From NCBI GenBank assembly GCA_024402505.1, contig JAKSTP010000005.1, positions 22,822 through 86,821 on the forward strand: DNA of 64,000 nt. The letters run 5' to 3'. Origin of the DNA: Treponema sp. (GTDB taxonomy: Bacteria > Spirochaetota > Spirochaetia > Treponematales > Treponemataceae). The notes beneath the pieces were generated by a model, which saw only the letters and a program-made list of their open reading frames with translations, made no database searches and was not told where the DNA came from. Both the position numbers and the translations under genes were made by a program. Positions 8,874 through 17,303 of the stretch are shown here, piece after piece. Every line of letters starts with the position of its first letter. The stretch's first letter is position 1.

Positions 8874-10451
8874 TTACAGATTTTCTACAGCGGCACGTTC
8901 TACGGCAAGACCTTTTTTGTAGTTTTCGTAGAAAATGTTGAAGCTTTCTTCAAGATCTTTTTCAACTGCGGCTGTTGTCTTTTTGCATGTAACAAATACT
9001 TTCTTTTCAAGGTATTCGTCCAGTGAACATCCTGCTCCAAGGTATGATGCAAGAATTGCCATTCCCCAAGGACCGCCTTCACCTGCAGTTTCCATAGCAG
9101 AAACAGGAGTGTGGATTGAAGCAGCCATGTATTTAAGACCAGCATCAGTCTTGAAGTATCCACCAGCACCTGTCATGCTGGTAATTTTTACATTTTCATC
9201 AAAAAGAATGTCCATACCGGCGCGGTTTGCACCAAGGGAAGTGAACATCTGGGCACGCATGAAGTTTGCAAGTGTAAAGTTACAGTTTTCAGAACGAACA
9301 AAAAGAGGACGTCCGGAATTAAAGCCTGTAATTGTTTCACCAGAAAGGTAGTTATAAGCAAGAAGTCCACCTACATCTTTATCACCTTCAATAGATTTTC
9401 CAAGAAGTTTGTCGTAAAGGTCACCCATAGTTGGTTCAAATCCCAAAGTATTGCAAACTTCTTTGAAAAGATTGATCCAGTTGTTGTGTTCTCCTGTACA
9501 GTTGTTGCAGTGAACCATGGCAACAGGACTGCCATCTGGAGTTGTAACTACGTCGATAATTCCAGGATAAACTTTGGCAAGATCTTTTTCAAGAACAACC
9601 ATAGAGAAAATTGAAGTACCGGCAGAAATGTTACCTGTTCCAACTTTACATGAGTTTGTTCCAACCATACCAGTTCCTGCATCTCCTTCAGGAGGACAAA
9701 GTGGAATACCAGCTTCAAGGTCCCCGGCAGGATCAAGGAATTTTGCGCCTTCTGCAGTAAGTGTACCTGCATCTTCACCGGCGTTCAGAACTTTTGGGAA
9801 GATGTCGTTGATTTTGTAGTTCAAGCCTTTTTCTGAAATGAGTTTTTCGAACTTTGCGGTCATGGCAGAGTTATAATTCATTTCGTCTTTGTTGATTGGG
9901 AACATACCGGAAGCATCACCAACCCCAAGAACTTTTTTTCCTGTAAGACGATAGTGAATGTATGCTGCAAGAGTATATACGTTCTGAATTTTAGAAACGT
10001 GTTCTTCTTTGTTCAGAATAGCCTGATAAAGGTGAGAGATTGACCATCTTTCTGGAACAGGGAAGTTGAAAAGTTCCGAAAGTTCTGCAGAAGCCTGTCC
10101 TGTAATTGTGTTGCGCCAGGTTCTGAAAGGTACAAGGAGTTTGTCATCTTTATCAAAAGCAAGATATCCGTGCATCATAGCTGAAACACCGGCACTTTTG
10201 AATTTTTTAAGGGTTACACCGTATTTTTCGTTTACGTCCTTTTTAAGATCAGCGTAACATTCCTGAAGTCCTTTATGAATCAGATCAAGATCATATGTCC
10301 ATACACCGTCAACAAGCTGGTTTTCCCATGTAAAACTTCCGCCTGCAATAGGTTCAAAATTAGAATTGATAAGTACTGCCTTGATTCGTGTAGAACCGAA
10401 TTCAATACCCAAAACACTGTTACCGTCGATAATTTCTTTTTTATTGTCCAT
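8874..10451 (-). CDS. araB: FGGY-family carbohydrate kinase, probable L-ribulokinase
   Basis: Cytosolic sugar kinase (525 aa). The N-terminal ATPase motif GIEFGSTRIKAVLI is the phosphate-1 loop of the FGGY/actin fold. The second domain has GTGNISAGTSIF and a glycine-rich SMTGAGGYFKTDAG. The partner araD directly downstream makes L-ribulose the likely substrate, but this subfamily differs from the E. coli AraB type and could accept a related ketose. I start it at the ATG at 10451 rather than the TTG at 10487: that TTG is part of a near-consensus -35 box, and the promoter places transcription start at the ATG itself. The mRNA is therefore probably leaderless. Confidence 0.83.
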   Translation of the reverse strand: MDNKKEIIDGNSVLGIEFGSTRIKAVLINSNFEPIAGGSFTWENQLVDGVWTYDLDLIHKGLQECYADLKKDVNEKYGVTLKKFKSAGVSAMMHGYLAFDKDDKLLVPFRTWRNTITGQASAELSELFNFPVPERWSISHLYQAILNKEEHVSKIQNVYTLAAYIHYRLTGKKVLGVGDASGMFPINKDEMNYNSAMTAKFEKLISEKGLNYKINDIFPKVLNAGEDAGTLTAEGAKFLDPAGDLEAGIPLCPPEGDAGTGMVGTNSCKVGTGNISAGTSIFSMVVLEKDLAKVYPGIIDVVTTPDGSPVAMVHCNNCTGEHNNWINLFKEVCNTLGFEPTMGDLYDKLLGKSIEGDKDVGGLLAYNYLSGETITGFNSGRPLFVRSENCNFTLANFMRAQMFTSLGANRAGMDILFDENVKITSMTGAGGYFKTDAGLKYMAASIHTPVSAMETAGEGGPWGMAILASYLGAGCSLDEYLEKKVFVTCKKTTAAVEKDLEESFNIFYENYKKGLAVERAAVENL

Positions 10452-10458
10452 AAATTTA

Positions 10459-10487
10459 ATTATAGACTCGTAGTGGCCTTGGGTCAA
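10459..10487 (-). promoter_or_regulatory. Strong promoter of araB-araD, leaderless geometry
   Basis: On the minus strand TTGACC (10487-10482), a 17-base spacer and a perfect TATAAT (10464-10459) end only seven bases before the ATG at 10451. A start point six to seven bases past the -10 box falls on or next to the start codon. There is no ribosome-binding site. Confidence 0.75.
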
Positions 10488-10532
10488 TGAAAAACAGGCT
10501 TTAGAAGAGGTTTCATTTTGTAGGTAAAATTA

Positions 10533-12362
10533 TCATTTTGTTTTATGATGTTTTTTGCTTTTTTTGCTGTCTTTTTTTGAATCCTTTTTGTGTTTTTTGC
10601 CTTTTTTTAGGATTCTTTCAGAAGGAATGTAATCAGTTTTCTGGAAAACAAGACCTTCATAAATTACAGAAAGAAGGCAGATAAAAAGTATAAGGGCAGG
10701 GAACCAGTTTCCAAATCGGGCATAAGTTGTAGTAACTCTTTTATAAACCGGAACTTTGCATTCCATTGAAGATTTTTCAAAAAGAGGCATGTCATAAAGA
10801 ATACGGCCTGCTGGATCTACAACAACCGAATATCCGGCGTTTGTTGATCTTACAAGAGTAGTGCGGTACTCAATGGCTCTGTAGGCGGCCACACAGAAAT
10901 GCTGATATTCACTTGATTTTTTCAGGCTCCAGGAATCATCTGTAAGGTTCATGAAAACTTCTGTACCGTATTTCCAAAGGGGACGGCAAACATCAGGAAA
11001 TGCATCGTCATAGCAGATTGGGGTGCTGATTTTTACAGTTGGTCTTGCAGATTCTTCGATAAGCTGTTCGCCGTAAGTTTTTGCAAGATTTATGGTTTTT
11101 GCTTCACCTTCCTTGTGGTATTCTGACCAGGAAGCCGGAACTTCAAAGAAAACATACTGATCGCCTGGTGTCCAGCCTGCTGAAATCTTTGTAATCTTGA
11201 AAATAATATCGTGGATCAGTTTTACTTCAGAGAAAGGAATGGCTTCGGCAAAAGGAACAAGGTGATTTTTTGGATAATGGCCACGAAGATTCCCTTTCCC
11301 GTCAAACATGAGTGTGGAATTGTAAAGATTGAGTTTTGTTTCTGAAACCGGTGTAGACCATACTCCGCCTACCAGAAATGGAATATTGTTGTTTTTTACA
11401 AAATCAATAAGAGGCGTTGTATCTGGACGGTTTTCGTAATACCACTGACTGTTTGGAAAAGGTCGGTTCAGTACGCCTTCGCTCCATACAATAAGATCAG
11501 GCTTTGAGTCCCGTTCTTCAAGGCTTGAAAGAACCTTTGTTGTTTCATCCATGGAGTTTTCAATGTTTGGAAGGTCGTTTGAACTTTTCCAGGGGTCTGA
11601 ATTCTGCTGAACAATTACTGTGTCCAGATATTTTTCCGGAAGGCGGGGAATTGCATAAGATACTGCGCCGTAAATAAGGATAAGTCCAATGGAAACAGCC
11701 CAGGTTTTTGCAGCCTGAGTATAAGAAGTTTTAAGACGGAAGGCTGGTTTGTTGTGCGTAATAAGAATTGTGTCGTAAAGAGAAAAACCTTCTGCTATAA
11801 GTGCATTGAAAAAAACAAGGATAAATGTAACGCCGTAAGTTCCAGTAATTGCTGCAATCTGGATTAAAAGCTGCCAGCGGTAAACAGCCGTTGATACTGT
11901 TCCCCATGGATAGCCAAGGAATCCTGTTGATTTACACCATTCGTAAAGTACGTAAATAAAAGAAAACCAAAGAATTCTGAAGGCAGGAGTGTTTTTTTCT
12001 TCCAGTGAAAAAAGATTGAGCCTGTTTCTTTTTGATTCAGAATAATATGGAAAATGAAAGAAAATCCCGAAGATGCCCCCAATTACACCGGTTCCAAAAG
12101 CCGATGCTCCCAGTGTAAGGGCTGCAAAATCTTTAAAATAACCTAGCCAGAAACTTGAACAAAGATGAACTGTGATTGTCTGAATGAATGCGAGTAAAAA
12201 TGAAAAGCGGAAAGTTTTACAGTCTTTAACAGCCAGATAAAATGGAATAATGGCAATCAGGGTGTAAAAAGGGGAGCCCATAAGATACAATTCATTTGGA
12301 ATTGCAAGGGCCAGAAGCACGCCTGAAAAAACTGATAAAAAAACTTGTAAAATCGCTTTCAT
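10533..12362 (-). CDS. lnt: Apolipoprotein N-acyltransferase
   Basis: Inner-membrane enzyme (609 aa) that adds the third acyl chain to the N-terminal cysteine of lipoproteins. The N-terminal half has about six to seven membrane helices. A periplasmic nitrilase domain follows, with catalytic E295 in WSEGV, the lysine in the YPKNHLVPFAE region and nucleophile C450 in ICYDD. A final helix is followed by an unusual lysine-rich cytoplasmic tail of about 25 residues (KKGKKHKKDSKKDSKK...). This fits an organism rich in lipoproteins. A TATAAT lies only three bases before the ATG, too close to serve this start. Confidence 0.93.
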   Translation of the reverse strand: MKAILQVFLSVFSGVLLALAIPNELYLMGSPFYTLIAIIPFYLAVKDCKTFRFSFLLAFIQTITVHLCSSFWLGYFKDFAALTLGASAFGTGVIGGIFGIFFHFPYYSESKRNRLNLFSLEEKNTPAFRILWFSFIYVLYEWCKSTGFLGYPWGTVSTAVYRWQLLIQIAAITGTYGVTFILVFFNALIAEGFSLYDTILITHNKPAFRLKTSYTQAAKTWAVSIGLILIYGAVSYAIPRLPEKYLDTVIVQQNSDPWKSSNDLPNIENSMDETTKVLSSLEERDSKPDLIVWSEGVLNRPFPNSQWYYENRPDTTPLIDFVKNNNIPFLVGGVWSTPVSETKLNLYNSTLMFDGKGNLRGHYPKNHLVPFAEAIPFSEVKLIHDIIFKITKISAGWTPGDQYVFFEVPASWSEYHKEGEAKTINLAKTYGEQLIEESARPTVKISTPICYDDAFPDVCRPLWKYGTEVFMNLTDDSWSLKKSSEYQHFCVAAYRAIEYRTTLVRSTNAGYSVVVDPAGRILYDMPLFEKSSMECKVPVYKRVTTTYARFGNWFPALILFICLLSVIYEGLVFQKTDYIPSERILKKGKKHKKDSKKDSKKSKKHHKTK

Positions 12363-12456
12363 AATATTATAATGACTGAGATATATACTATATTATCGAA
12401 AAAAACAGCGATCTGCACAAGTAAAAAAAGCAATAAAGAGGGGAATATCTGCTTTT

Positions 12457-13638
12457 ATGAAACTACTTAATGATGCGCATCTGACTGCGTGGGAAAAATT
12501 GCCCGAAGTGTCTGCAAAGGCACCAGGACGTTTCCATCTTATCGGTGAACATTCCTGGTTTTTCAAAGACAAGACTTTATCAATGGCCGTAGATATCTAC
12601 GTTTATATTGGTGTGTCAAAACGTGACGATAATACAGCAAACTTCTACTTCCATCAGCTTAACGACAAAAAGAAATCCAATTTATCATCACTTAAGTATA
12701 AAAAAGAAGACAAGTGGGCAAACTTTCTAAAGTCTGTAATTTACGGCTTCACTTCAGGTGGATTTAATCTTGGTGGTATGGATATTACCATCTATTCCGA
12801 TGTTCTTCCTTCTGCAGGTTTTGGTATTACTACAGCCATTAAAACTGCATTTGCCATTGCAATTCGAAAACTTTTCAATCTTACTCTTTCTGATGCTGAG
12901 CTTCTTCAGGTGCTTGAACGGGGTAACAGACGTTTTATGTCTCAGAATAATTACATTGCCGACAACTTTTCTGCAATGTTCTCAAAAAAAGATACTCTTA
13001 TAGTAACCGACCATCAAAAAAATTCCTGGGATTATGTGCCATTCAATTTTGAAGATAAAAAGGTTTTGATTGTTGATACTCACGTTCCTCGTTATGCCGT
13101 GTGGAATGAAGAATCAATTTTTGAACCACAGTATGCTCTGGTTCTTGGTGACCTTCGAGAAAGAAAGTCTTCAGATTACGGTGGATGGCATTATATCAAA
13201 AATGTTACGGATATCAACGAGCAGCTTTCCATTATGGATGAAGCACACCGCCGAAAACTTCTGTGCATTATGAATGAACACAACGATCTTCAGGATGCCA
13301 TAGACGGTCTTCAGAAAAACGACTTTTTCAAATTTGCACGATCAGTAAATCACAGCCATGAAGATATGCGTGATCTTTATGAAATTTCCTGTCCCGAAAT
13401 TGACTGGCTTTTGAAACGAGTTAACGAAATTGAACCTATGCTTGATATGCTTAGAAATCCAGTTTCCTGCGGACGTATCACCGGAAAAGGATTCGGACGC
13501 TGTCTTTATGCAGTGCTTCGGGAAAGTGATATCGAAAAATTTACAGAGAAACTTCATGAATTTGAAAAAATCTTTGGTTTCAAAACAGACTGTTACATTG
13601 TAAATCCTGTTGACGGAGCTTCACTTCTGGTGGATTAA
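12457..13638 (+). CDS. Galactokinase-like GHMP-family protein, degenerate motifs
   Basis: GHMP-fold protein of 393 aa with galactokinase layout. The first motif reads PGRFHLIGEHSWF, against PGRVNLIGEHTDY in galactokinases, so the asparagine and the Asp-Tyr pair are changed. The second, normally PxxxGLSSSA, is LPSAGFGITTA. The catalytic-aspartate region (usually GIMDQ) reads NNYIADN. The third motif, RITGKGFGRC, parallels RMTGGGFGGC. It may be a kinase of altered specificity or a sugar-binding paralogue. Nothing in the neighbourhood names a substrate; surE follows seven bases after the stop. GAGGGG precedes the start by about 14 bases. Confidence 0.72.
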   Translation: MKLLNDAHLTAWEKLPEVSAKAPGRFHLIGEHSWFFKDKTLSMAVDIYVYIGVSKRDDNTANFYFHQLNDKKKSNLSSLKYKKEDKWANFLKSVIYGFTSGGFNLGGMDITIYSDVLPSAGFGITTAIKTAFAIAIRKLFNLTLSDAELLQVLERGNRRFMSQNNYIADNFSAMFSKKDTLIVTDHQKNSWDYVPFNFEDKKVLIVDTHVPRYAVWNEESIFEPQYALVLGDLRERKSSDYGGWHYIKNVTDINEQLSIMDEAHRRKLLCIMNEHNDLQDAIDGLQKNDFFKFARSVNHSHEDMRDLYEISCPEIDWLLKRVNEIEPMLDMLRNPVSCGRITGKGFGRCLYAVLRESDIEKFTEKLHEFEKIFGFKTDCYIVNPVDGASLLVD

Positions 13639-13645
13639 GGCAATT

Positions 13646-14413
13646 ATGAATATTCTGCTTACGAATGATGACGGTTTTAAGGCAAAAGGAATTCAGACTC
13701 TAAAAAAAGCTCTTTTGGATAAGGGCCACAGGGTTTATCTTATTGCACCTTCTTCCAATCGTTCTGCCGTTTCTCATCATATCAATATGCTTGATTCACT
13801 TGAAGTAAAACAGACCGGCGAAAATGAATGGAGTTGTTCCGGCTATCCCGTTGACTGCGTTGCACTTGGAATCAGAAGTTCTTTTCTTCCTGTAAAGGTT
13901 GATTGCATTATCTCGGGAATCAATAAAGGTTCAAATATAGGAACAGATATCGTATATTCCGGAACCTGTGCTGCAGCCCGTCAGGGTGTTATGTATGAGA
14001 TTCCCTCAGTTGCAGTAAGCCTTGAACATGAAAAAGGAATTAAGGCATTGGAAGCTGATTATTCTTTTGAAAATATGGCAGATTTTATTGCCGTGAATAT
14101 AGAAAAACTTGCATCCCTTTGCGACACTAGTTTTCCTTATGCATTTATAAATGTAAACGGATTGTCAGGGGAAAAAATTACCGGCGTTGAATTTGTTGAT
14201 GAATTGTCTCAGCGCATTTACAAGGACCGGGTAGAAGTAACTGATACCGGAAATGGAACTTACAGTACACAATTCCGCCCTGCAGGAAGCACAACTCTTG
14301 GTGGAAATAAAAGTGATTATGCTATCACAAAAAATAAAATGGTTTCTGTTTCAAAAGTTCTAGCGGAACCAGACTGTGTTCAAATTAAAACGAAAATAGA
14401 TTTTGATTTTTAA
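13646..14413 (+). CDS. surE: 5'/3'-nucleotidase SurE
   Basis: Metal-dependent survival phosphatase (255 aa) that dephosphorylates nucleoside monophosphates. The N-terminal MNILLTNDDGF carries the acidic metal pair. SNRSAVSHHINM, GYPVDCVALG and SGINKGSNIGTDIVYSGTC are the conserved SurE blocks, so the site is complete. The start is placed at the ATG at 13646, preceded by TAAGG; an upstream TTG at 13610 would overlap the previous gene and add residues not found in the family. Likely co-transcribed with the GHMP gene. Confidence 0.94.
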   Translation: MNILLTNDDGFKAKGIQTLKKALLDKGHRVYLIAPSSNRSAVSHHINMLDSLEVKQTGENEWSCSGYPVDCVALGIRSSFLPVKVDCIISGINKGSNIGTDIVYSGTCAAARQGVMYEIPSVAVSLEHEKGIKALEADYSFENMADFIAVNIEKLASLCDTSFPYAFINVNGLSGEKITGVEFVDELSQRIYKDRVEVTDTGNGTYSTQFRPAGSTTLGGNKSDYAITKNKMVSVSKVLAEPDCVQIKTKIDFDF

Positions 14414-14466
14414 TATAATGTAACTCTATGGCACTTTCTGTGTTTGAAACTAAAAAGGAGGATAAA

Positions 14467-15156
14467 ATGGAGAATAAACGAAATGAAGTTCTTTCAGAAG
14501 GAATTGCTTTTTATAACAAAAAATCTTTTAAGAAAGCATTAAGCTTTTTCCTTTCACTTCCTGCTGACAGTGGTGCCGATCCAATGGAAACTGCCTATTA
14601 TCTTGGGCTTTGCTATGCAAAACTTCAGAAATATGAAGATGCTCTTTTGTATCTTGAAACTGTAGTTACATCTGGCGGACATATTGAACGTGTTTTACAG
14701 TGCCGTTTTCTGCTAGCCGTAATTTATGCTGTTTCAGGCCGACGCCGTCTTGCCGATTTTGAATTGAACAAACTCCTTGAAACCGGATATATGACTCCTT
14801 CAGTTTATGCAGCTATTGCTTTTGTTGCATGGGAACAGAAGGATACAGAAAAATGTCTTTCATATTATGAAAAATCCCTTAAGGCCGATCCTGAAAATCT
14901 TACATCCCTTAATGGAATGGGCTACGTTCTTGCATGCTCCGACAAGGATCTTACAAAAGCATTAAGTCTTTGTAAAAAAGCCGTTGAATCATCTCCAAAC
15001 AGCGCTGCCTGTCTTGATTCTCTTGGCTGGGTTTATTATAAGCTTGGACTTTACGCTGATGCCATAAAATATCTTGAAATGGCAGAAAATCTTGATAAAG
15101 AAAATGTTGAAATTGCAGAGCATATCAGGCTTGCCGTTCAAAAAGGTGGAAAATAA
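14467..15156 (+). CDS. Cytoplasmic TPR-repeat protein
   Basis: Protein of 229 aa consisting almost entirely of tetratricopeptide-like helix pairs, such as ETAYYLGLCYAKLQKYEDAL, LTSLNGMGYVLACSDKDLTKA and ACLDSLGWVYYKLGLYADAI. No signal peptide is seen, so it is probably cytoplasmic. The start at 14467 follows an excellent AAGGAGG; an in-frame ATG at 14428 lacks one, although a TATAAT at 14414-14419 could begin a transcript there. Its stop overlaps the next start by one base, so it is coupled to the exported NHL/TPR protein and may help its assembly. That function is inferred from context only. Confidence 0.8.
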   Translation: MENKRNEVLSEGIAFYNKKSFKKALSFFLSLPADSGADPMETAYYLGLCYAKLQKYEDALLYLETVVTSGGHIERVLQCRFLLAVIYAVSGRRRLADFELNKLLETGYMTPSVYAAIAFVAWEQKDTEKCLSYYEKSLKADPENLTSLNGMGYVLACSDKDLTKALSLCKKAVESSPNSAACLDSLGWVYYKLGLYADAIKYLEMAENLDKENVEIAEHIRLAVQKGGK

Positions 15157-17234
15157 TGAAATTGTCTGTTTCTGCTAAGAAAATTGCTGCTCTTGTACTC
15201 ACAATTGCATGTTCAGGTTTTGTTTTCGGACAGGTACTTAAAGAAAATGCCAATGCTGGCTTGAAAGTATCTGAAGACAGGATCCGTACAAGTGATGAAG
15301 GACTGGCTGCCCAGGAATTCCGCCGGGGTGTTCAGTCCTACTACAGGGGCTCATACAATGAAGCTGTTCTTCAGTTTGAAAAAGCTCTTTCTTATCTTCC
15401 AAATGACAATCTGATTCTGGACTGGCTAGGAAAGGCAAACTATAAATCTGGACTTGAAGGACTTTCTCTTTCTTACTGGAATAACGCCCTTGAAAACGGA
15501 TATGGGGGACTTCTTCTTGCCAATAAGATTGAAATTGTTCAGAACCGCCGTGCCACAGAAGTTTCTGCTGATGCAAAGCTTTCTGAAGCAGGCTCATTTT
15601 CCGGAAACTTTGACGGTAATTTCATTTTTTCAGGTCCTACTGCAATTCTTCCCAATTCCGACGGAACTTATTGGGTTGTTTCAACTGGATCAAACGAACT
15701 TTTCCTTATAAATCAGAACGGTTTTATTACAAACCGTGTTACAGGTCCCCTTACCGGATTTGACAGACCCTTTGATCTTATGCGTTTAAGCGGTGGAAAA
15801 ATCATTGTATCTGAAAGTCAGGGAGACAGGCTTGCATTGCTTGATAAAAATGGCCGTTTTGAAAAGTATATTGGTGAAAAGGGGCGGGGTAACGGCCAGT
15901 TTGTAGGTCCACAGTACCTTGCCCAGGACAGTAATGAAAATATTTTTGTAACTGATTACGGTAACCGCCGTGTAGTAGTCTTTGATTTTGAAGGAAATGC
16001 ACTTTTTACATTCGGAAAAAAAGAAGGATCTTTTAAAGGCCTTAAAGGACCAACTGGCATTGCCATTTCCAATGATGTTATTTACGTTGCAGATGATCAG
16101 AACGGGAATATTGTTGAGTTTGATAAATCCGGAAACTTTATCCGTGATCTTGTAAAGAAAAATACTTTTTCAAAACCTGAAGGTCTTAAAATCTGGAACG
16201 ATGCTCTTGTGCTGTGTGATTCAAATAAAATCTTCCGCATAGACATGGAAACCGGCAGTATGACAGAAATTGCCGGAACTGGAAATGCACCTTCCCGATG
16301 TACAGCTGCTGTTCCTGATTTAAATGGAAATCTTGTGGTTTGTGATTATAAGGCCAGCGAAATCTACATCATGTCTGAAATTTCAGAACTTGTTGGAGGA
16401 ATGTTTGTTCAGGTTGAATCTGTAAATGCCGAAAACTTTCCTCAGGTTACTCTTGAACTCCGTGTAGAAAACCGCCGTCGAAATCCGGTAGTTGGCCTTC
16501 TTGAAGAAAATTTCTTTGTTACAGAAAATAAAAATCCTGTTTCAAATCTGAAATTTATTGGGGCAGCTTCAAACAATGATTTTGCTGACATTACTTTTGT
16601 TATTGACCGAAATGTTGACTGTGAGCTTTACGGTGAACAGATTGACCTTGCAGTGCGTGAAATCTGCAGTGGTATGGAAAAGGGAACAGTTCGTATTGTA
16701 AGTGCAGGAACCGTTCCTGTTACAGAATATTCTGGATCGGCTCAAAACAATTCTAATTTTACGCAGAAAGCTTTAAAAACAAAAATCAGCTCTTATATTC
16801 CTCTTGATCTTGCCATACGCCTTTCTGCCAATGACCTTATTAATGCTGCAAAAAAACGTTCCATTGTTTTCATTACAAACGGTTCTGTAACTCCAGGGGC
16901 TTTTGAACATTACAGCCTGGCAGAAACTGCTGCCTACATGAACAACAATTCAATTGGATTTTCTGTAGTTCAGCTTAGTCAGAAGGCTGTTGATAATGAA
17001 ATCAATTATCTTCTTGAAAATACACAGGGTGAACTTTACTACGTTTACCGTCCTCAGGGACTTTCCTCTGTGGTTCAGGATATTGTTGATATTCCTTCAG
17101 GAATCTATCAGCTTACATATACTTCAAAACTCAAGACCAATTTTGGAGAAGCATATCTTCCTGTAGAAACTGAAGTTTATCTTCTTAATAGAAGCGGTCG
17201 TGATGAAAGTGGTTATTTTGCTCCTCTGGAGTAA
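15156..17234 (+). CDS. Exported TPR / NHL-propeller / vWA-like protein
   Basis: Large periplasmic or surface protein (692 aa). A signal peptide ends near FVFGQ (about residue 26). Residues about 45-110 contain a TPR pair (RRGVQSYYRGSYNEAVLQFEKAL). Residues about 145-410 form an NHL-type beta propeller with repeats such as GRGNGQFVGPQYLAQDSNENIFVTD. From about 430 on comes a beta domain followed by a von Willebrand A-like fold (ADITFVIDRNVDC..., RSIVFITNGS). The MIDAS pattern DxSxS is not intact (DRNVD). Such layouts serve as protein-interaction scaffolds. It is the last gene of the surE run. Confidence 0.75.
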   Translation: MKLSVSAKKIAALVLTIACSGFVFGQVLKENANAGLKVSEDRIRTSDEGLAAQEFRRGVQSYYRGSYNEAVLQFEKALSYLPNDNLILDWLGKANYKSGLEGLSLSYWNNALENGYGGLLLANKIEIVQNRRATEVSADAKLSEAGSFSGNFDGNFIFSGPTAILPNSDGTYWVVSTGSNELFLINQNGFITNRVTGPLTGFDRPFDLMRLSGGKIIVSESQGDRLALLDKNGRFEKYIGEKGRGNGQFVGPQYLAQDSNENIFVTDYGNRRVVVFDFEGNALFTFGKKEGSFKGLKGPTGIAISNDVIYVADDQNGNIVEFDKSGNFIRDLVKKNTFSKPEGLKIWNDALVLCDSNKIFRIDMETGSMTEIAGTGNAPSRCTAAVPDLNGNLVVCDYKASEIYIMSEISELVGGMFVQVESVNAENFPQVTLELRVENRRRNPVVGLLEENFFVTENKNPVSNLKFIGAASNNDFADITFVIDRNVDCELYGEQIDLAVREICSGMEKGTVRIVSAGTVPVTEYSGSAQNNSNFTQKALKTKISSYIPLDLAIRLSANDLINAAKKRSIVFITNGSVTPGAFEHYSLAETAAYMNNNSIGFSVVQLSQKAVDNEINYLLENTQGELYYVYRPQGLSSVVQDIVDIPSGIYQLTYTSKLKTNFGEAYLPVETEVYLLNRSGRDESGYFAPLE

Positions 17235-17261
17235 AGAAAATATATTGGAATAGATAAATCT

Positions 17262-17303
17262 GAAGTGGCCGGTTACTTGTTGAAGGTGCCGGCCACTTCT
17301 TTT
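17262..17303 (+). terminator. Hairpin terminator in the convergent gene junction
   Basis: GAAGTGGCCGG (17262-17272) and CCGGCCACTTC (17289-17299) are perfect 11-base arms around a 16-base loop, followed by TTTT. It probably stops plus-strand transcription. The right arm lies in the last codons of the convergent cysteine desulfurase gene and the left arm lies past its stop. Confidence 0.6.

Noticed and set aside
10452..10487. Twelve-residue N-terminal extension of the araB-like kinase from TTG at 10487
   Set aside because: These codons are the promoter -35, spacer and -10 sequence; the family begins near the ATG at 10451.
12360..12371. TATAAT three bases before the lnt ATG as its promoter
   Set aside because: Transcription would begin inside or after the start codon, so it cannot serve this start; it may be chance in AT-rich sequence.
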